From an uncultured Methylococcaceae bacterium (lineage in GTDB: Bacteria > Pseudomonadota > Gammaproteobacteria > Methylococcales > Methylococcaceae): DNA of 21,111 nt. The first letter of the stretch is position 1; the number at the start of each line of letters is the position of its first letter. The stretch spans positions 1-21,111 of the forward strand of contig CAIVXW010000451.1 of the NCBI GenBank assembly GCA_903910005.1, in the 5' to 3' direction. Below the pieces are notes generated by a model. It was not told the DNA's origin. It searched no databases and saw only the letters and a list, made by a program, of their open reading frames with translations. Both the position numbers and the translations under genes were made by a program. This document shows positions 8,129 to 16,083 of the stretch, in pieces.

Positions 8129-8905
8129 TCAGTGGTCTTCGTGGGCCAGACTCAGATAAACGATCGTCAGTACCATGAAGATGAATGCTTGCAGGGTGAT
8201 GATGAGTATGTGAAACACCGCCCAGGGAAAACTCAGCACCGGTTGTATGAACCAGGGTAGCAAGGCAATCAGGATGAAGATCAGTTCACCCGCGTACATG
8301 TTACCGAAAAGTCGCAGGGCCAGTGAAACGGGGCGGGCGAATTCTTCCACCAGTTTAAGCAACAGGTTGAAAGGAATCATCCACTTGCCAAACGGACTCA
8401 GCAGCATTTCCCTGGCAAAACCGATGGGCCCCTTGACCTTGATACTGTAGAACAGGATCAGGAAAAAAACCGCTATCGACATGCCAAACGTGGCGTTGAG
8501 GTCAGTACTGGGTACGACCCTGAGGTACTCCAGACCAAAGGATGTTGCAATCAACGGGAACAGGTCGACCGGAATCAAATCCATGAAATTCATCAGCCAG
8601 ATCCAGACAAAAATGCTCAGGGACAGCGGGGCGATCACCGCGCTTTTACCGTGGAACGCGTCCTTGACCTGTCCGTCGACGAACTCCACCAGCATTTCCG
8701 CAAAATTCTGCAGGGTTCCCGGTACGCCCGTAACGACACGCAAGGCCGCCATGCGAAAGACGATGAGGAAAACAAAACCCAGAAAAGCAGAAAAAAACAG
8801 GGTATCCAGATGGAATGTCCAGAATCCCTCACCGACAGACAGGGGGGTCAGGTGATGGACGATATAGCCCGTAGCTCCCCCGGTTTCGTGTGCCTCAGTC
8901 GCCAT
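8129..8905 (-). CDS. atpB: F1Fo ATP synthase a subunit
   Basis: Subunit a provides the proton half-channels beside the c ring. The 258-residue protein has several strongly hydrophobic helices and the essential arginine at position 198 in LALRLFGNMYAGE, equivalent to E. coli Arg210. EEFARP precedes it, and QAFIFMVLTIVYL forms the last helix. It is the first structural atp gene after atpI (95-base gap). The ATG at 8905 has no strong Shine-Dalgarno sequence. No frameshift or missing functional residue is seen. Confidence 0.97.
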   Translation of the reverse strand: MATEAHETGGATGYIVHHLTPLSVGEGFWTFHLDTLFFSAFLGFVFLIVFRMAALRVVTGVPGTLQNFAEMLVEFVDGQVKDAFHGKSAVIAPLSLSIFVWIWLMNFMDLIPVDLFPLIATSFGLEYLRVVPSTDLNATFGMSIAVFFLILFYSIKVKGPIGFAREMLLSPFGKWMIPFNLLLKLVEEFARPVSLALRLFGNMYAGELIFILIALLPWFIQPVLSFPWAVFHILIITLQAFIFMVLTIVYLSLAHEDH

Positions 8906-8945
8906 AATGAATTGCTCGAATATACTTTACTTGAATGTCAACAAA
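8906..8945 (-). promoter_or_regulatory. Possible atpB promoter elements (weak)
   Basis: The 95-base gap upstream of atpB is AT-rich compared with its surroundings. On the minus strand it holds a perfect TTGACA (8936-8941) and a TATATT (8919-8924). Only 11 bases separate them, too short for one sigma70 promoter, so they may belong to different promoters or be chance. I list it as a candidate only. Confidence 0.25.
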
Positions 8946-9000
8946 TGAAGGGAGTGCGACTCACGTCAGCACACCCTTTGCGTAAACGGATCAGTTTGAT

Positions 9001-9366
9001 TTATCGTTTCAGCAGCGCAAACCAGAACGCTGGCAGGGCGGCCATGAATCCGGCCATCAGTGGCAGTGGTTTCACGGCGGGTACTTGCAATACGCAAAAG
9101 AAAAGCACTGCGGTCAGTGCCAGTTTGATTGCCTCTCCCGCATAGAACCGGTTGAGTATCTGTCTGGGGGTTCCTCCAGCCAAAGGCCGGACAAAACGAA
9201 TGGCAAAATACGCATTGGGCAGAAAGGCAACCAGCCCCCCCGCGAGAACCGACACGCCTTGATCGGCTCCGGCCAGTAATCCTGTCGCCAGGGCTACTCC
9301 ACAGATCATCAGTATCTGGGTTCGTAACAACCACACCAGCGTGGCCACGTCCTGAGCCGACTTCAC
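9001..9366 (-). CDS. atpI: ATP synthase assembly protein I (AtpI family)
   Basis: AtpI is a small membrane protein that helps c-ring assembly in several bacteria. The 121-residue product has four hydrophobic segments (about 16-33, 38-55, 72-95 and 98-117) and the typical GGLVAFLPNAYFA stretch. The start is GTG at 9366. The frame stays open upstream to the parB stop but holds no ATG, and the hydrophobic pattern fits this start. It sits between parB (64-base gap) and atpB, the usual place for atpI. Sequence conservation in this family is low, so the call rests on topology, the GG..AFLPN motif and position. Confidence 0.88.
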   Translation of the reverse strand: MKSAQDVATLVWLLRTQILMICGVALATGLLAGADQGVSVLAGGLVAFLPNAYFAIRFVRPLAGGTPRQILNRFYAGEAIKLALTAVLFFCVLQVPAVKPLPLMAGFMAALPAFWFALLKR

Positions 9367-9430
9367 TTCCGGGTTACCAAGCCAAAACAGGGCCGCATGA
9401 TAGCAATCGACCCCGGAAATATCAATGTCA

Positions 9431-10306
9431 TCATCGTATCCTGTCGAGTACGCCTTCCAGTTGATCCAGGCTGTCGTAGCGAATAATCAGTTGACCACTC
9501 CCCTTGTCGCCATGCCGAATCAGAACCGGAGCACCAATCCGGGTGGCCAGAGTTTCCTCCAGCGAACGGATGTCGGGATCCTTGCGTTTTTCCGGGGCAG
9601 GTTCCGGTTCGCCCTCCTTCATCTGCTGTACCAGGGCTTCGGTAGCCCTGACGGTCAGTCCGCGCGATACAACCCTGTCGGCAGCGGTACGCTGGGCTGG
9701 CTTATCCAGCCCTAACAGAGCCCTGGCGTGCCCCATCTCGATATCACCCCGCAACAGCATCATTTTGACATCCTCCTGCAGATCGTTGAGTCTCAGGGCA
9801 TTGGTGATGCTGGCCCGGGAGCGTCCCACTACGTCGGCTACCTGCTGGTGGGTCAGATCAAATTCACTGATCAGTCGCTGGAAGGCTTCTGCTTCTTCCA
9901 GTGGATTGAGATTTTCACGCTGAATGTTTTCGATCAGGGCAATGGCAAGAGCGGCCTGGTCACCGATCTGCCGGATGATGACCGGCACCTCCTGCAAACC
10001 GGCCAGTTGGGCGGCGCGCCAGCGGCGTTCGCCTGCGATGATTTCATACTGGCCTGCGTCGGGCAACGGCCTGACCACAATGGGCTGTACCACACCCTGA
10101 ACACTGATTGAATCAGCGAGTTCGCGCAACCTGTCGGCATCAATGACCCGGCGTGGTTGGTACCGGCCCGGAAGTAGCCGGGCTACGGCCAGTTGGAGGG
10201 TGTTGTCTGACGATTCGACCGGAGTCACTGTTTCAGTGTTCAGGTTGGTCGTTCCGCCCAGCAAGGCTTCCAGCCCGCGTCCCAGGCCTTTTTTTTTGGT
10301 TGTCAT
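9431..10306 (-). CDS. parB: Chromosome partitioning protein ParB (CTP-dependent clamp)
   Basis: ParB binds parS sites near the origin and, as a CTP-driven sliding clamp, organises the origin region for segregation with ParA. The 291-residue protein begins with the KKKGLGRGLEALLG tail that interacts with ParA. It has the CTP-binding motifs GERRWRA (92-98) and ENIQRENL (126-133), a helix-turn-helix around LTHQQVADVVGRSRASITNAL (151-171), and a short C-terminal dimer domain. Codons 4-6 are AAA AAA AAA, a nine-base A run (10289-10297). It follows parA by 33 bases. No ribosome-binding site of note is visible. I found no full parS consensus in the window by eye. Confidence 0.96.
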   Translation of the reverse strand: MTTKKKGLGRGLEALLGGTTNLNTETVTPVESSDNTLQLAVARLLPGRYQPRRVIDADRLRELADSISVQGVVQPIVVRPLPDAGQYEIIAGERRWRAAQLAGLQEVPVIIRQIGDQAALAIALIENIQRENLNPLEEAEAFQRLISEFDLTHQQVADVVGRSRASITNALRLNDLQEDVKMMLLRGDIEMGHARALLGLDKPAQRTAADRVVSRGLTVRATEALVQQMKEGEPEPAPEKRKDPDIRSLEETLATRIGAPVLIRHGDKGSGQLIIRYDSLDQLEGVLDRIR

Positions 10307-10339
10307 CGAATTATGGATATCTGATGGAAGCAGGTTCTG

Positions 10340-11107
10340 TCAGCCAGCATTGCGTCGGGTAATCTCACCCGCCAGTGCCAGATAGGCGACGGCTCCCCGT
10401 GACGCCTTGTCATACATCAGGGCTGGCAGGCCATGACTGGGAGCCTCGGCCAGGCGAATGTTACGCGGTATGACGGTACGGAATACCTTGTCGCCAAAAT
10501 GACTGAGCAACTGATCCGAGACCTCGGTGGCCAGACGGCTGCGGGTATCGTGCATGGTACGCAGCAGCCCCTCTATGGCCAGTTGTGGATTGACTGTAGC
10601 CTGTATGTTACGCAGTGTGTCCATGAGATCAGACAGGCCTTCCAGGGCGTAGTATTCGCACTGCACCGGTATCAGTACACTGTCAGCCGCCACCAGGGCA
10701 TTGAGGGTCAGCACATTGAGTGAAGGCGGGCAATCAATCAGGATATACTGATAGTCATCGCGGCATTCGCTGAGTGCTTCGGTCAGCAGGCGTTCCCGCC
10801 CGACCCGGGGTAACAACTCCACCTGGGCGGCGGTCAGATCGGCATTGGCTGGCACCAGATCCAGCCCAAGCTCCGGTCGGGCCACGATGGCCTGCCGCAG
10901 ACGCACCGAGTGATTCAGCACATCGTAAGTCGTTGTCTCTGCCGTCTTTTTTTCCACACCACATCCCATGGTGGCATTTCCCTGCGGATCAAGATCAAGC
11001 AGCAATACCTTGTGCCGGGTTGCCGCGAGGGAAGCCGCCAGATTAACGCTGGTTGTGGTTTTGCCCACGCCGCCTTTCTGGTTGGCCACTGCAATAATTT
11101 TAACCAT
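10340..11107 (-). CDS. parA: Chromosome partitioning ATPase ParA (Soj)
   Basis: ParA is a deviant-Walker ATPase that forms ATP-bound dimers on the nucleoid and is cleared by ParB, moving origins apart. The 255 residues include the deviant Walker A KGGVGKTT at 11-18, the LLDLDPQGNATMG segment and YILIDCPPSLNVLTLNAL. The length and the absence of an N-terminal DNA-binding extension indicate the chromosomal (Soj-type) form. It is followed by parB and preceded by rsmG, the usual order. The 23-base gap to rsmG is largely an octamer tandem repeat, and the Shine-Dalgarno sequence is weak. Confidence 0.97.
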   Translation of the reverse strand: MVKIIAVANQKGGVGKTTTSVNLAASLAATRHKVLLLDLDPQGNATMGCGVEKKTAETTTYDVLNHSVRLRQAIVARPELGLDLVPANADLTAAQVELLPRVGRERLLTEALSECRDDYQYILIDCPPSLNVLTLNALVAADSVLIPVQCEYYALEGLSDLMDTLRNIQATVNPQLAIEGLLRTMHDTRSRLATEVSDQLLSHFGDKVFRTVIPRNIRLAEAPSHGLPALMYDKASRGAVAYLALAGEITRRNAG

Positions 11108-11114
11108 CGGTTTC

Positions 11115-11145
11115 TCAGTCGTTCAGTCGTTCAGTCGTTCAGTAG
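11115..11145 (-). repeat. Octamer tandem repeat across the rsmG stop and the rsmG-parA spacer
   Basis: On the plus strand TCAGTCGT occurs three times without change (11115-11122, 11123-11130, 11131-11138), followed by a partial copy TCAGTAG. In the gene direction each unit is ACGACTGA and carries TGA; the rsmG stop lies in the unit at 11131-11138. Two further copies lie in the 23-base gap before the parA ATG. A change in copy number would move parA relative to rsmG and its weak ribosome-binding site without altering either protein. Confidence 0.9.
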
Positions 11146-11751
11146 CTGGATCAGGTGCCTTTCAGCCTGTAATCCGGGAATGTCAAGACGGCACACCCGG
11201 TGGTGGCACGTCTCCAGTTCGTCAATCTCTGCCTGGGGCCGCTGTCCCTTGAGGGCCAGAACCTGCCCGCCGTTGACCAGCAGTCGCCGGGTTTGCCGCC
11301 AGATGACCGCCAGACTGGCCCAGGCACGAGCCAGCACGCTGTCGAATCCCGGGTCGGGTTGATAGTGTTCGATACGGGAGGTAACCACTTCGACATTCGA
11401 TAAACCCAGTTCAAGGACGGCCTGGCGCACGAAGCAGGTCTTTTTACTGTTGCTGTCCAGCAACACAAACCGGATATCGGGAGCAAGGGTGGCCAGCGGA
11501 AGGCCCGGCAGTCCGGCTCCCGTGCCCACATCAAGGATACGGGAACCCGAAAGATAAGGCAGAACCGCCAGGCTATCCAGCAGATGCAGACAGACCGCCT
11601 GCTCCGGTTCACTGATGGCGGTGAGATTATAAACCCGATTCCATTTCTGCAATAAAAACAGGAAATTCAGCAATTGCGCCTGTTGATGAGGGGTGGCGGG
11701 CAGGTTCATGGCGGCCAGCCCTGCATCCAGCCGAGCAGTCAGATCAATCAC
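11131..11751 (-). CDS. rsmG: 16S rRNA (guanine-527 N7)-methyltransferase RsmG (GidB)
   Basis: RsmG methylates G527 of 16S rRNA using S-adenosylmethionine; loss in other bacteria gives low-level streptomycin resistance. The 206-residue protein has the family N-terminal motif FLLQKWNRVYNLTAI (32-46), HLLDSLAVLPYL, and the SAM-binding ILDVGTGAGLPGLPL (72-86) followed by the acidic LLDSNSKKTCF segment. The start is GTG at 11751, overlapping the valS TGA as GTGA, so the two are probably translationally coupled. A later in-frame ATG (codon 15) would remove part of the conserved N-terminal helix. In relatives the upstream neighbour is usually mnmG (gidA). Confidence 0.95.
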   Translation of the reverse strand: MIDLTARLDAGLAAMNLPATPHQQAQLLNFLFLLQKWNRVYNLTAISEPEQAVCLHLLDSLAVLPYLSGSRILDVGTGAGLPGLPLATLAPDIRFVLLDSNSKKTCFVRQAVLELGLSNVEVVTSRIEHYQPDPGFDSVLARAWASLAVIWRQTRRLLVNGGQVLALKGQRPQAEIDELETCHHRVCRLDIPGLQAERHLIQLLND

Positions 11752-14600
11752 AGTTGCCGGATTTTTGCAGATTGTTGTTCCAGTTCCCTCAGCGTGTTGC
11801 GCAGTTCATCGGCCCGCGCCCGTTCCTTCGCAACCACAGCCGCCGGTGCCCTGGCGGTAAACGCCGGGTCATCCAGTTTGGCCTCAATACGAGGCAAATC
11901 CTTGCCCAGACGTTGTATCTCCCGATCCAGTCGGGCCAACTCCGCATCCCGGTCAATCAGACCCTGCAGGGGAATCAGAATGCGTAGCTCACCAACCCGG
12001 GCCATGGCGGACTCCGGAGCCGGGTCTGCTTCCGCCAGCCACACCAGGCTCTCCACCCGGCCCAGTCGCATGAGAGGGCTGCGGTTATTGTCTGACCAGA
12101 GCCGATCCTGCGGGAGCCCTCCCTGAAGCAGGACAGGCAGCGGCTTGCCCGGTGCAATGTTCATTTCGGCCCGGATACGCCGTACTGCCAGCAAGACATT
12201 CATCAACCATTCGATTTCGCGTTCAGCCTCCGTGTCAATTTGACCGGCATCCGCTACCGGGTAAGGCTGCAACATCAGGCTTCCCGGCTCAATACCGGCC
12301 AGCGGAGCCACCCGCTGCCAGATTTCCTCGGTGATGAACGGAATAATCGGATGTGCCAGCCGTAACAGGGTTTCCAGAACCTCGATCAGGGTCAGCCGGG
12401 TTGCCAGACAGGCTTCCGCATCGCCCGTCTGCAGGCTGACCTTGGCCAGTTCCAGATACCAGTCGCAGTACTCGTTCCAGGCAAATTCATAAATGCGCTG
12501 GGCCACCAGATCAAACCGGTAGGCCGGTACCATGGCGGCGTGGGTCACCGCGATGGCATCCTGTAAACGGGAACGGATCCAGCGATCAGATACCGCCCGC
12601 CCTGGCCCGGAGCGGAGTCTCTGGCGGGTTTCTGCAGGGAGGGTTTCCAGCCCCTGCTGTCCGGTATTCATCAGCACGTAACGGGCAGCGTTCCACAGCT
12701 TGTTGCAGAAATTCCTGAAGCCTTCCACCCGGCCCATGTCAAACTTGATGTCACGCCCGGTCGATGCCAGCGAGGCAAAGGTGAAGCGCAGGGCGTCACA
12801 ACCGTAGGCCGCTATGCCGTCCGGAAATTCGCGCCGGGTACGCTGTTCGATTCGTTCCGCCATTTTGGGCTGCATCAAACCTGCCGTTCGCTTTTCAATC
12901 AGGGCATCCAGGCTGATACCATCAATGATATCGAGCGGATCCAGCACATTGCCCTTGGATTTGGACATTTTCTGCCCTTCGGCATCGCGTACCAACCCGT
13001 GTACGTAGACCGTTTTGAAGGGAACCTGCGGACTGCCGTCGGGGTGCTTCATGAAATGCAGGGTCATCATGATCATCCGGGCCACCCAGAAGAAAATGAT
13101 GTCGAAACCGGTCACCAGTACATCGGTGGGATGGAACATTTTCAGCTCGGGGGTGGCCTCAGGCCAACCCAGGGTGGAGAAGGTCCACAGTGCGGAGGAA
13201 AACCAGGTATCCAGTACATCGTCATCCTGACGCAAGCCAAAATCGTCCGCCAGGCCGTAGCGGTGGCGCACCTCTGCTTCATCCCGCCCCACATATACGG
13301 TGCCCTGGTCGTCATACCAGGCAGGAATGCGGTGCCCCCACCATAACTGACGCGAGATGCACCAGTCCTGTATGTCACGCATCCAGGCAAAATAAACATT
13401 CTCGTATTGCTGCGGTACAAAACGGATATGCCCCTGTTCGACGGCGGCGATGGCGGGTTCGGCCAGCGCACGGGTACTGACATACCACTGATCGGTCAGC
13501 CAGGGCTCCACCACCTCACCGGAGCGGTCTCCCCGTGGTATCTTGAGGGTGTGGGGTTCTACCTTTTCCAGCAGGCCCAGTGCCTCCATCCGGGCCACAA
13601 TGGCCTTGCGTGCCTCATAACGTCCAAGTCCGGCGTAAGCCGCCGGGGCAGTTTCCCCCTCTGCCTGAACCCGTCCGTCCGGGTCAAAACAGGCAAATAC
13701 CGGGGCAATCCGGGCATCGCGATCCAGTACGTTAATCAACGCCAGGCCGTGACGTTTACCCACCTCGTAGTCATTGAAGTCATGGGCCGGGGTAATTTTG
13801 ACACACCCGCTGCCAAAAGCCGGATCAACATGGTCATCGGCAATGACGGGGATATCCCGTCCGGTGACGGGTAGCGTGATCCGCTGGCCAATCAGATGCC
13901 GATAACGTTCGTCGTCGGGATGCACGGCGACAGCGGTATCACCCAGCAGGGTCTCGGGACGGGTGGTTGCCACCACCAGGTGGCCGGAACCATCGGCCAG
14001 GGGATAACGGAAATGCCAAAGGCTGCCGGCTTCCTCTTCGTTTTGTACTTCCAGGTCAGAGATGGCGGTGTGGAGTTTGGGATCCCAGTTGACCAGTCGC
14101 TTGCCCCGGTAAATCAATCCGTCCTGGTACAGGCGAACAAAAGCCTCCCGAACCGCCCGGGACAGGCCTTCATCCAGGGTAAAGCGTTCCCGTTGCCAGT
14201 CGAGGGAGGAACCCAGTCGTCGCAGTTGGCGGGTGATGGTTCCGCCTGATTCGGCTTTCCAGGCCCAGACCTGTGCCAGAAAGGCCTCCCGACCCAGCGC
14301 CTGACGCGACACCCCCTGAGCGGCCAGGCGTCGCTCCACCACCATCTGGGTGGCGATACCGGCATGGTCGGTTCCTGCCTGCCACAAGGTGTTGTACCCC
14401 TGCATCCGGTGGTAGCGGATCAGGGCATCCATGATGGTATTATTGAAACCGTGACCCATGTGCAGGCTGCCGGTCACGTTGGGCGGTGGAATCATGATGC
14501 AGTACGGCGTGCCCGTACCCCGGGGCGCGAAGCAGGCCCGCTCTTCCCAGGTCTGGTACCAGCGTTGTTCTATGGCATGAGGTTCGTAGGTTTTGTCCAT
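11748..14600 (-). CDS. valS: Valyl-tRNA synthetase
   Basis: This class I synthetase charges tRNA-Val and edits mischarged threonine. The 950 residues match E. coli ValRS closely in length. The HIGH-type motif is HMGH at 47-50 within PPPNVTGSLHMGHGF; the KMSKS loop is at 544-548. The inserted editing domain (about 190-340) contains TTRPETLLGDTAVAVHP. The anticodon-binding domain follows, and the protein ends in a charged coiled coil (about 885-950), a ValRS hallmark. A TATAAT lies 38 bases upstream of the ATG. In many gammaproteobacteria valS sits near pepA and holC; here it heads the rsmG-parAB-atp series. Confidence 0.98.
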   Translation of the reverse strand: MDKTYEPHAIEQRWYQTWEERACFAPRGTGTPYCIMIPPPNVTGSLHMGHGFNNTIMDALIRYHRMQGYNTLWQAGTDHAGIATQMVVERRLAAQGVSRQALGREAFLAQVWAWKAESGGTITRQLRRLGSSLDWQRERFTLDEGLSRAVREAFVRLYQDGLIYRGKRLVNWDPKLHTAISDLEVQNEEEAGSLWHFRYPLADGSGHLVVATTRPETLLGDTAVAVHPDDERYRHLIGQRITLPVTGRDIPVIADDHVDPAFGSGCVKITPAHDFNDYEVGKRHGLALINVLDRDARIAPVFACFDPDGRVQAEGETAPAAYAGLGRYEARKAIVARMEALGLLEKVEPHTLKIPRGDRSGEVVEPWLTDQWYVSTRALAEPAIAAVEQGHIRFVPQQYENVYFAWMRDIQDWCISRQLWWGHRIPAWYDDQGTVYVGRDEAEVRHRYGLADDFGLRQDDDVLDTWFSSALWTFSTLGWPEATPELKMFHPTDVLVTGFDIIFFWVARMIMMTLHFMKHPDGSPQVPFKTVYVHGLVRDAEGQKMSKSKGNVLDPLDIIDGISLDALIEKRTAGLMQPKMAERIEQRTRREFPDGIAAYGCDALRFTFASLASTGRDIKFDMGRVEGFRNFCNKLWNAARYVLMNTGQQGLETLPAETRQRLRSGPGRAVSDRWIRSRLQDAIAVTHAAMVPAYRFDLVAQRIYEFAWNEYCDWYLELAKVSLQTGDAEACLATRLTLIEVLETLLRLAHPIIPFITEEIWQRVAPLAGIEPGSLMLQPYPVADAGQIDTEAEREIEWLMNVLLAVRRIRAEMNIAPGKPLPVLLQGGLPQDRLWSDNNRSPLMRLGRVESLVWLAEADPAPESAMARVGELRILIPLQGLIDRDAELARLDREIQRLGKDLPRIEAKLDDPAFTARAPAAVVAKERARADELRNTLRELEQQSAKIRQL

Positions 14601-14637
14601 TGCGGCTCAAAGGTGTACAGGATGACGGAATTGGATA

Positions 14638-14643
14638 ATTATA
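14638..14643 (-). promoter_or_regulatory. Candidate -10 box for valS
   Basis: A perfect TATAAT on the minus strand lies 38 bases before the valS ATG, within the 130-base divergent gap to the TolC-type gene. The surrounding ATCTATAATTATCC is AT-rich in a GC-rich neighbourhood. The matching -35 is poor (TGTGGC at 18 or TGGCTT at 16 bases spacing). It is likely the main promoter of the valS-rsmG-parAB transcript. Confidence 0.55.
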
Positions 14644-14730
14644 GATAACATCGCTGATAAAGCCACAGCAGGGATTTTTCCGGCTACGCCCGTGTTTACG
14701 TTTCACTTCCCGACCTGACTGCCTTTTTTC

Positions 14731-16083
14731 ATGAAAACCATCGCCTTCATTGCTGCCGTGCTGGCCGTCACCGCCTTGCCCGTTCAGGGCGAGGATCTGC
14801 TGCAGATTTACGAACAGGCCCTGAGCCATGATGCCCGGTTACGTGAAGCCGCCGCCAGTCTCCGGGCCATACGGGAAGCCCGTCCCCAGAGCCTGGCCCG
14901 TCTGTTACCCTCACTGACCATCAAGGGCGAAATGAACCGCAACTCGGTTCGTTCCTCGTTCCAGCAGGGAGGAGCAACCGCCACCGGAGCCAATCCCCTG
15001 GTCTTTTTTGCCGGCGGCCTGAATGTCGATTTCTGGAACAGTGCCGCCAGCCTCAACCTGCGCCAACCGCTGTATCATCACGACTATTGGGTTCAGTTGA
15101 GCCTGGCTGACCAGCAGATTGCCGAAGCCGAGGCTAATTTTCAGTCAGAACAGCAAAATCTGATCAAGCGCACGGTGGAGGCCTACCTGGAAGCCCTCCA
15201 TGCCACTGACAGCCTGGCATTTTTTGAGGCGGAATTGTCCAGCCTGACCCACCAGCGCGACATGGCTCAGGCACGCTTTGATGCAGGTCTTAATGCCATT
15301 ACCGATGTGCGCGAGGCCGAGGCAGCCTATCACAGAACCCGAACCAACCGGATACGGGGCGAAAACCACCTGCAAGACACCTTGGCTAATATTGAACTGA
15401 TGACCGGCCAACCGCCTGCGGCACTGAGCCGGTTACGGGAAAAATTGCTGTTGACCCCCCCTGAACCCGCCAACCCCGAGGCCTGGCTTGAGCAGGCCCG
15501 ACAAAACAATCCGGGGCTGCTGGCCGCCACAATCCACGTCAGTGCCAGGCAGCAGCACATCAACCAGCAGCAGGCCGGTCATCTGCCGGTACTGGATCTG
15601 GTGGGAACTGCCGGATTTACCGACAACGACAGACCTTACGGCATTTCTACCGAGTACCAGGCGATTGGCGTGCAAGTCACGGTTCCGGTACTCGAAGGCG
15701 GGGCGGTCAATTCGCGGGTACGTCAGGCCCGGCATGAATACGATGCCGCCCGTGAACACCTTGATGGCATCCATCGAAGCGTCAACCGTGATGTCAGGGA
15801 AGCCTATCGGGGGGTATTGTCAGCCATCAGCCAGATTGAGGCACTCGACGCCACCCTGCAATCAACCCAAAGTGCCCTGGAAGCCGCCCAAACCGGGCTG
15901 GAAGTTGGCATCCGCACCATGCAGGATGTACTCACCGGACAGGCTCAGTGGTATGAAGCCCGCCGCGATCAGGCCCGGGCACGCTATGACTACATCCTGG
16001 CCCGGTTCCGGCTCAAATGGGCCTGTGGCGTGCTGACATCAGCGGATCTGCTGTCGCTCAATCAGGGGTTTGAGTCGCCATGA
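14731..16083 (+). CDS. TolC-family outer-membrane efflux / type I secretion protein
   Basis: TolC-type trimers form outer-membrane channels with a long periplasmic helical barrel, working with inner-membrane pumps or type I exporters. The 450-residue product begins with a signal peptide (about residues 1-20, ending ALPVQG). DLLQIYEQALSHDARLREA follows, the classic start of the mature family. Two related halves are visible, each with long amphipathic helices (about 110-220 and 320-420) and strand segments (SAASLNLRQPLYH; YQAIGVQVTVPVLEGG). No Shine-Dalgarno sequence precedes the ATG, but the signal peptide fixes the start. No periplasmic adaptor or inner-membrane pump gene is adjacent, so the substrate cannot be inferred. 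The next gene, a diguanylate cyclase, overlaps its stop by four bases (ATGA). Confidence 0.93.
   Translation: MKTIAFIAAVLAVTALPVQGEDLLQIYEQALSHDARLREAAASLRAIREARPQSLARLLPSLTIKGEMNRNSVRSSFQQGGATATGANPLVFFAGGLNVDFWNSAASLNLRQPLYHHDYWVQLSLADQQIAEAEANFQSEQQNLIKRTVEAYLEALHATDSLAFFEAELSSLTHQRDMAQARFDAGLNAITDVREAEAAYHRTRTNRIRGENHLQDTLANIELMTGQPPAALSRLREKLLLTPPEPANPEAWLEQARQNNPGLLAATIHVSARQQHINQQQAGHLPVLDLVGTAGFTDNDRPYGISTEYQAIGVQVTVPVLEGGAVNSRVRQARHEYDAAREHLDGIHRSVNRDVREAYRGVLSAISQIEALDATLQSTQSALEAAQTGLEVGIRTMQDVLTGQAQWYEARRDQARARYDYILARFRLKWACGVLTSADLLSLNQGFESP

Noticed and set aside
8919..8941. TTGACA and TATATT upstream of atpB as a single sigma70 promoter
   Set aside because: The spacing is 11 bases and should be about 17; kept only as a low-confidence candidate region.
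14601..14730. Possible replication origin or DnaA-box cluster, given parAB nearby
   Set aside because: No TTATCCACA-type boxes were seen here or in the other gaps; the AT-rich part is explained by a promoter.
14440..14829. Minus-strand open frame of 129 codons across the valS-TolC gap
   Set aside because: Overlaps both certain genes in the wrong frame and has no signature.
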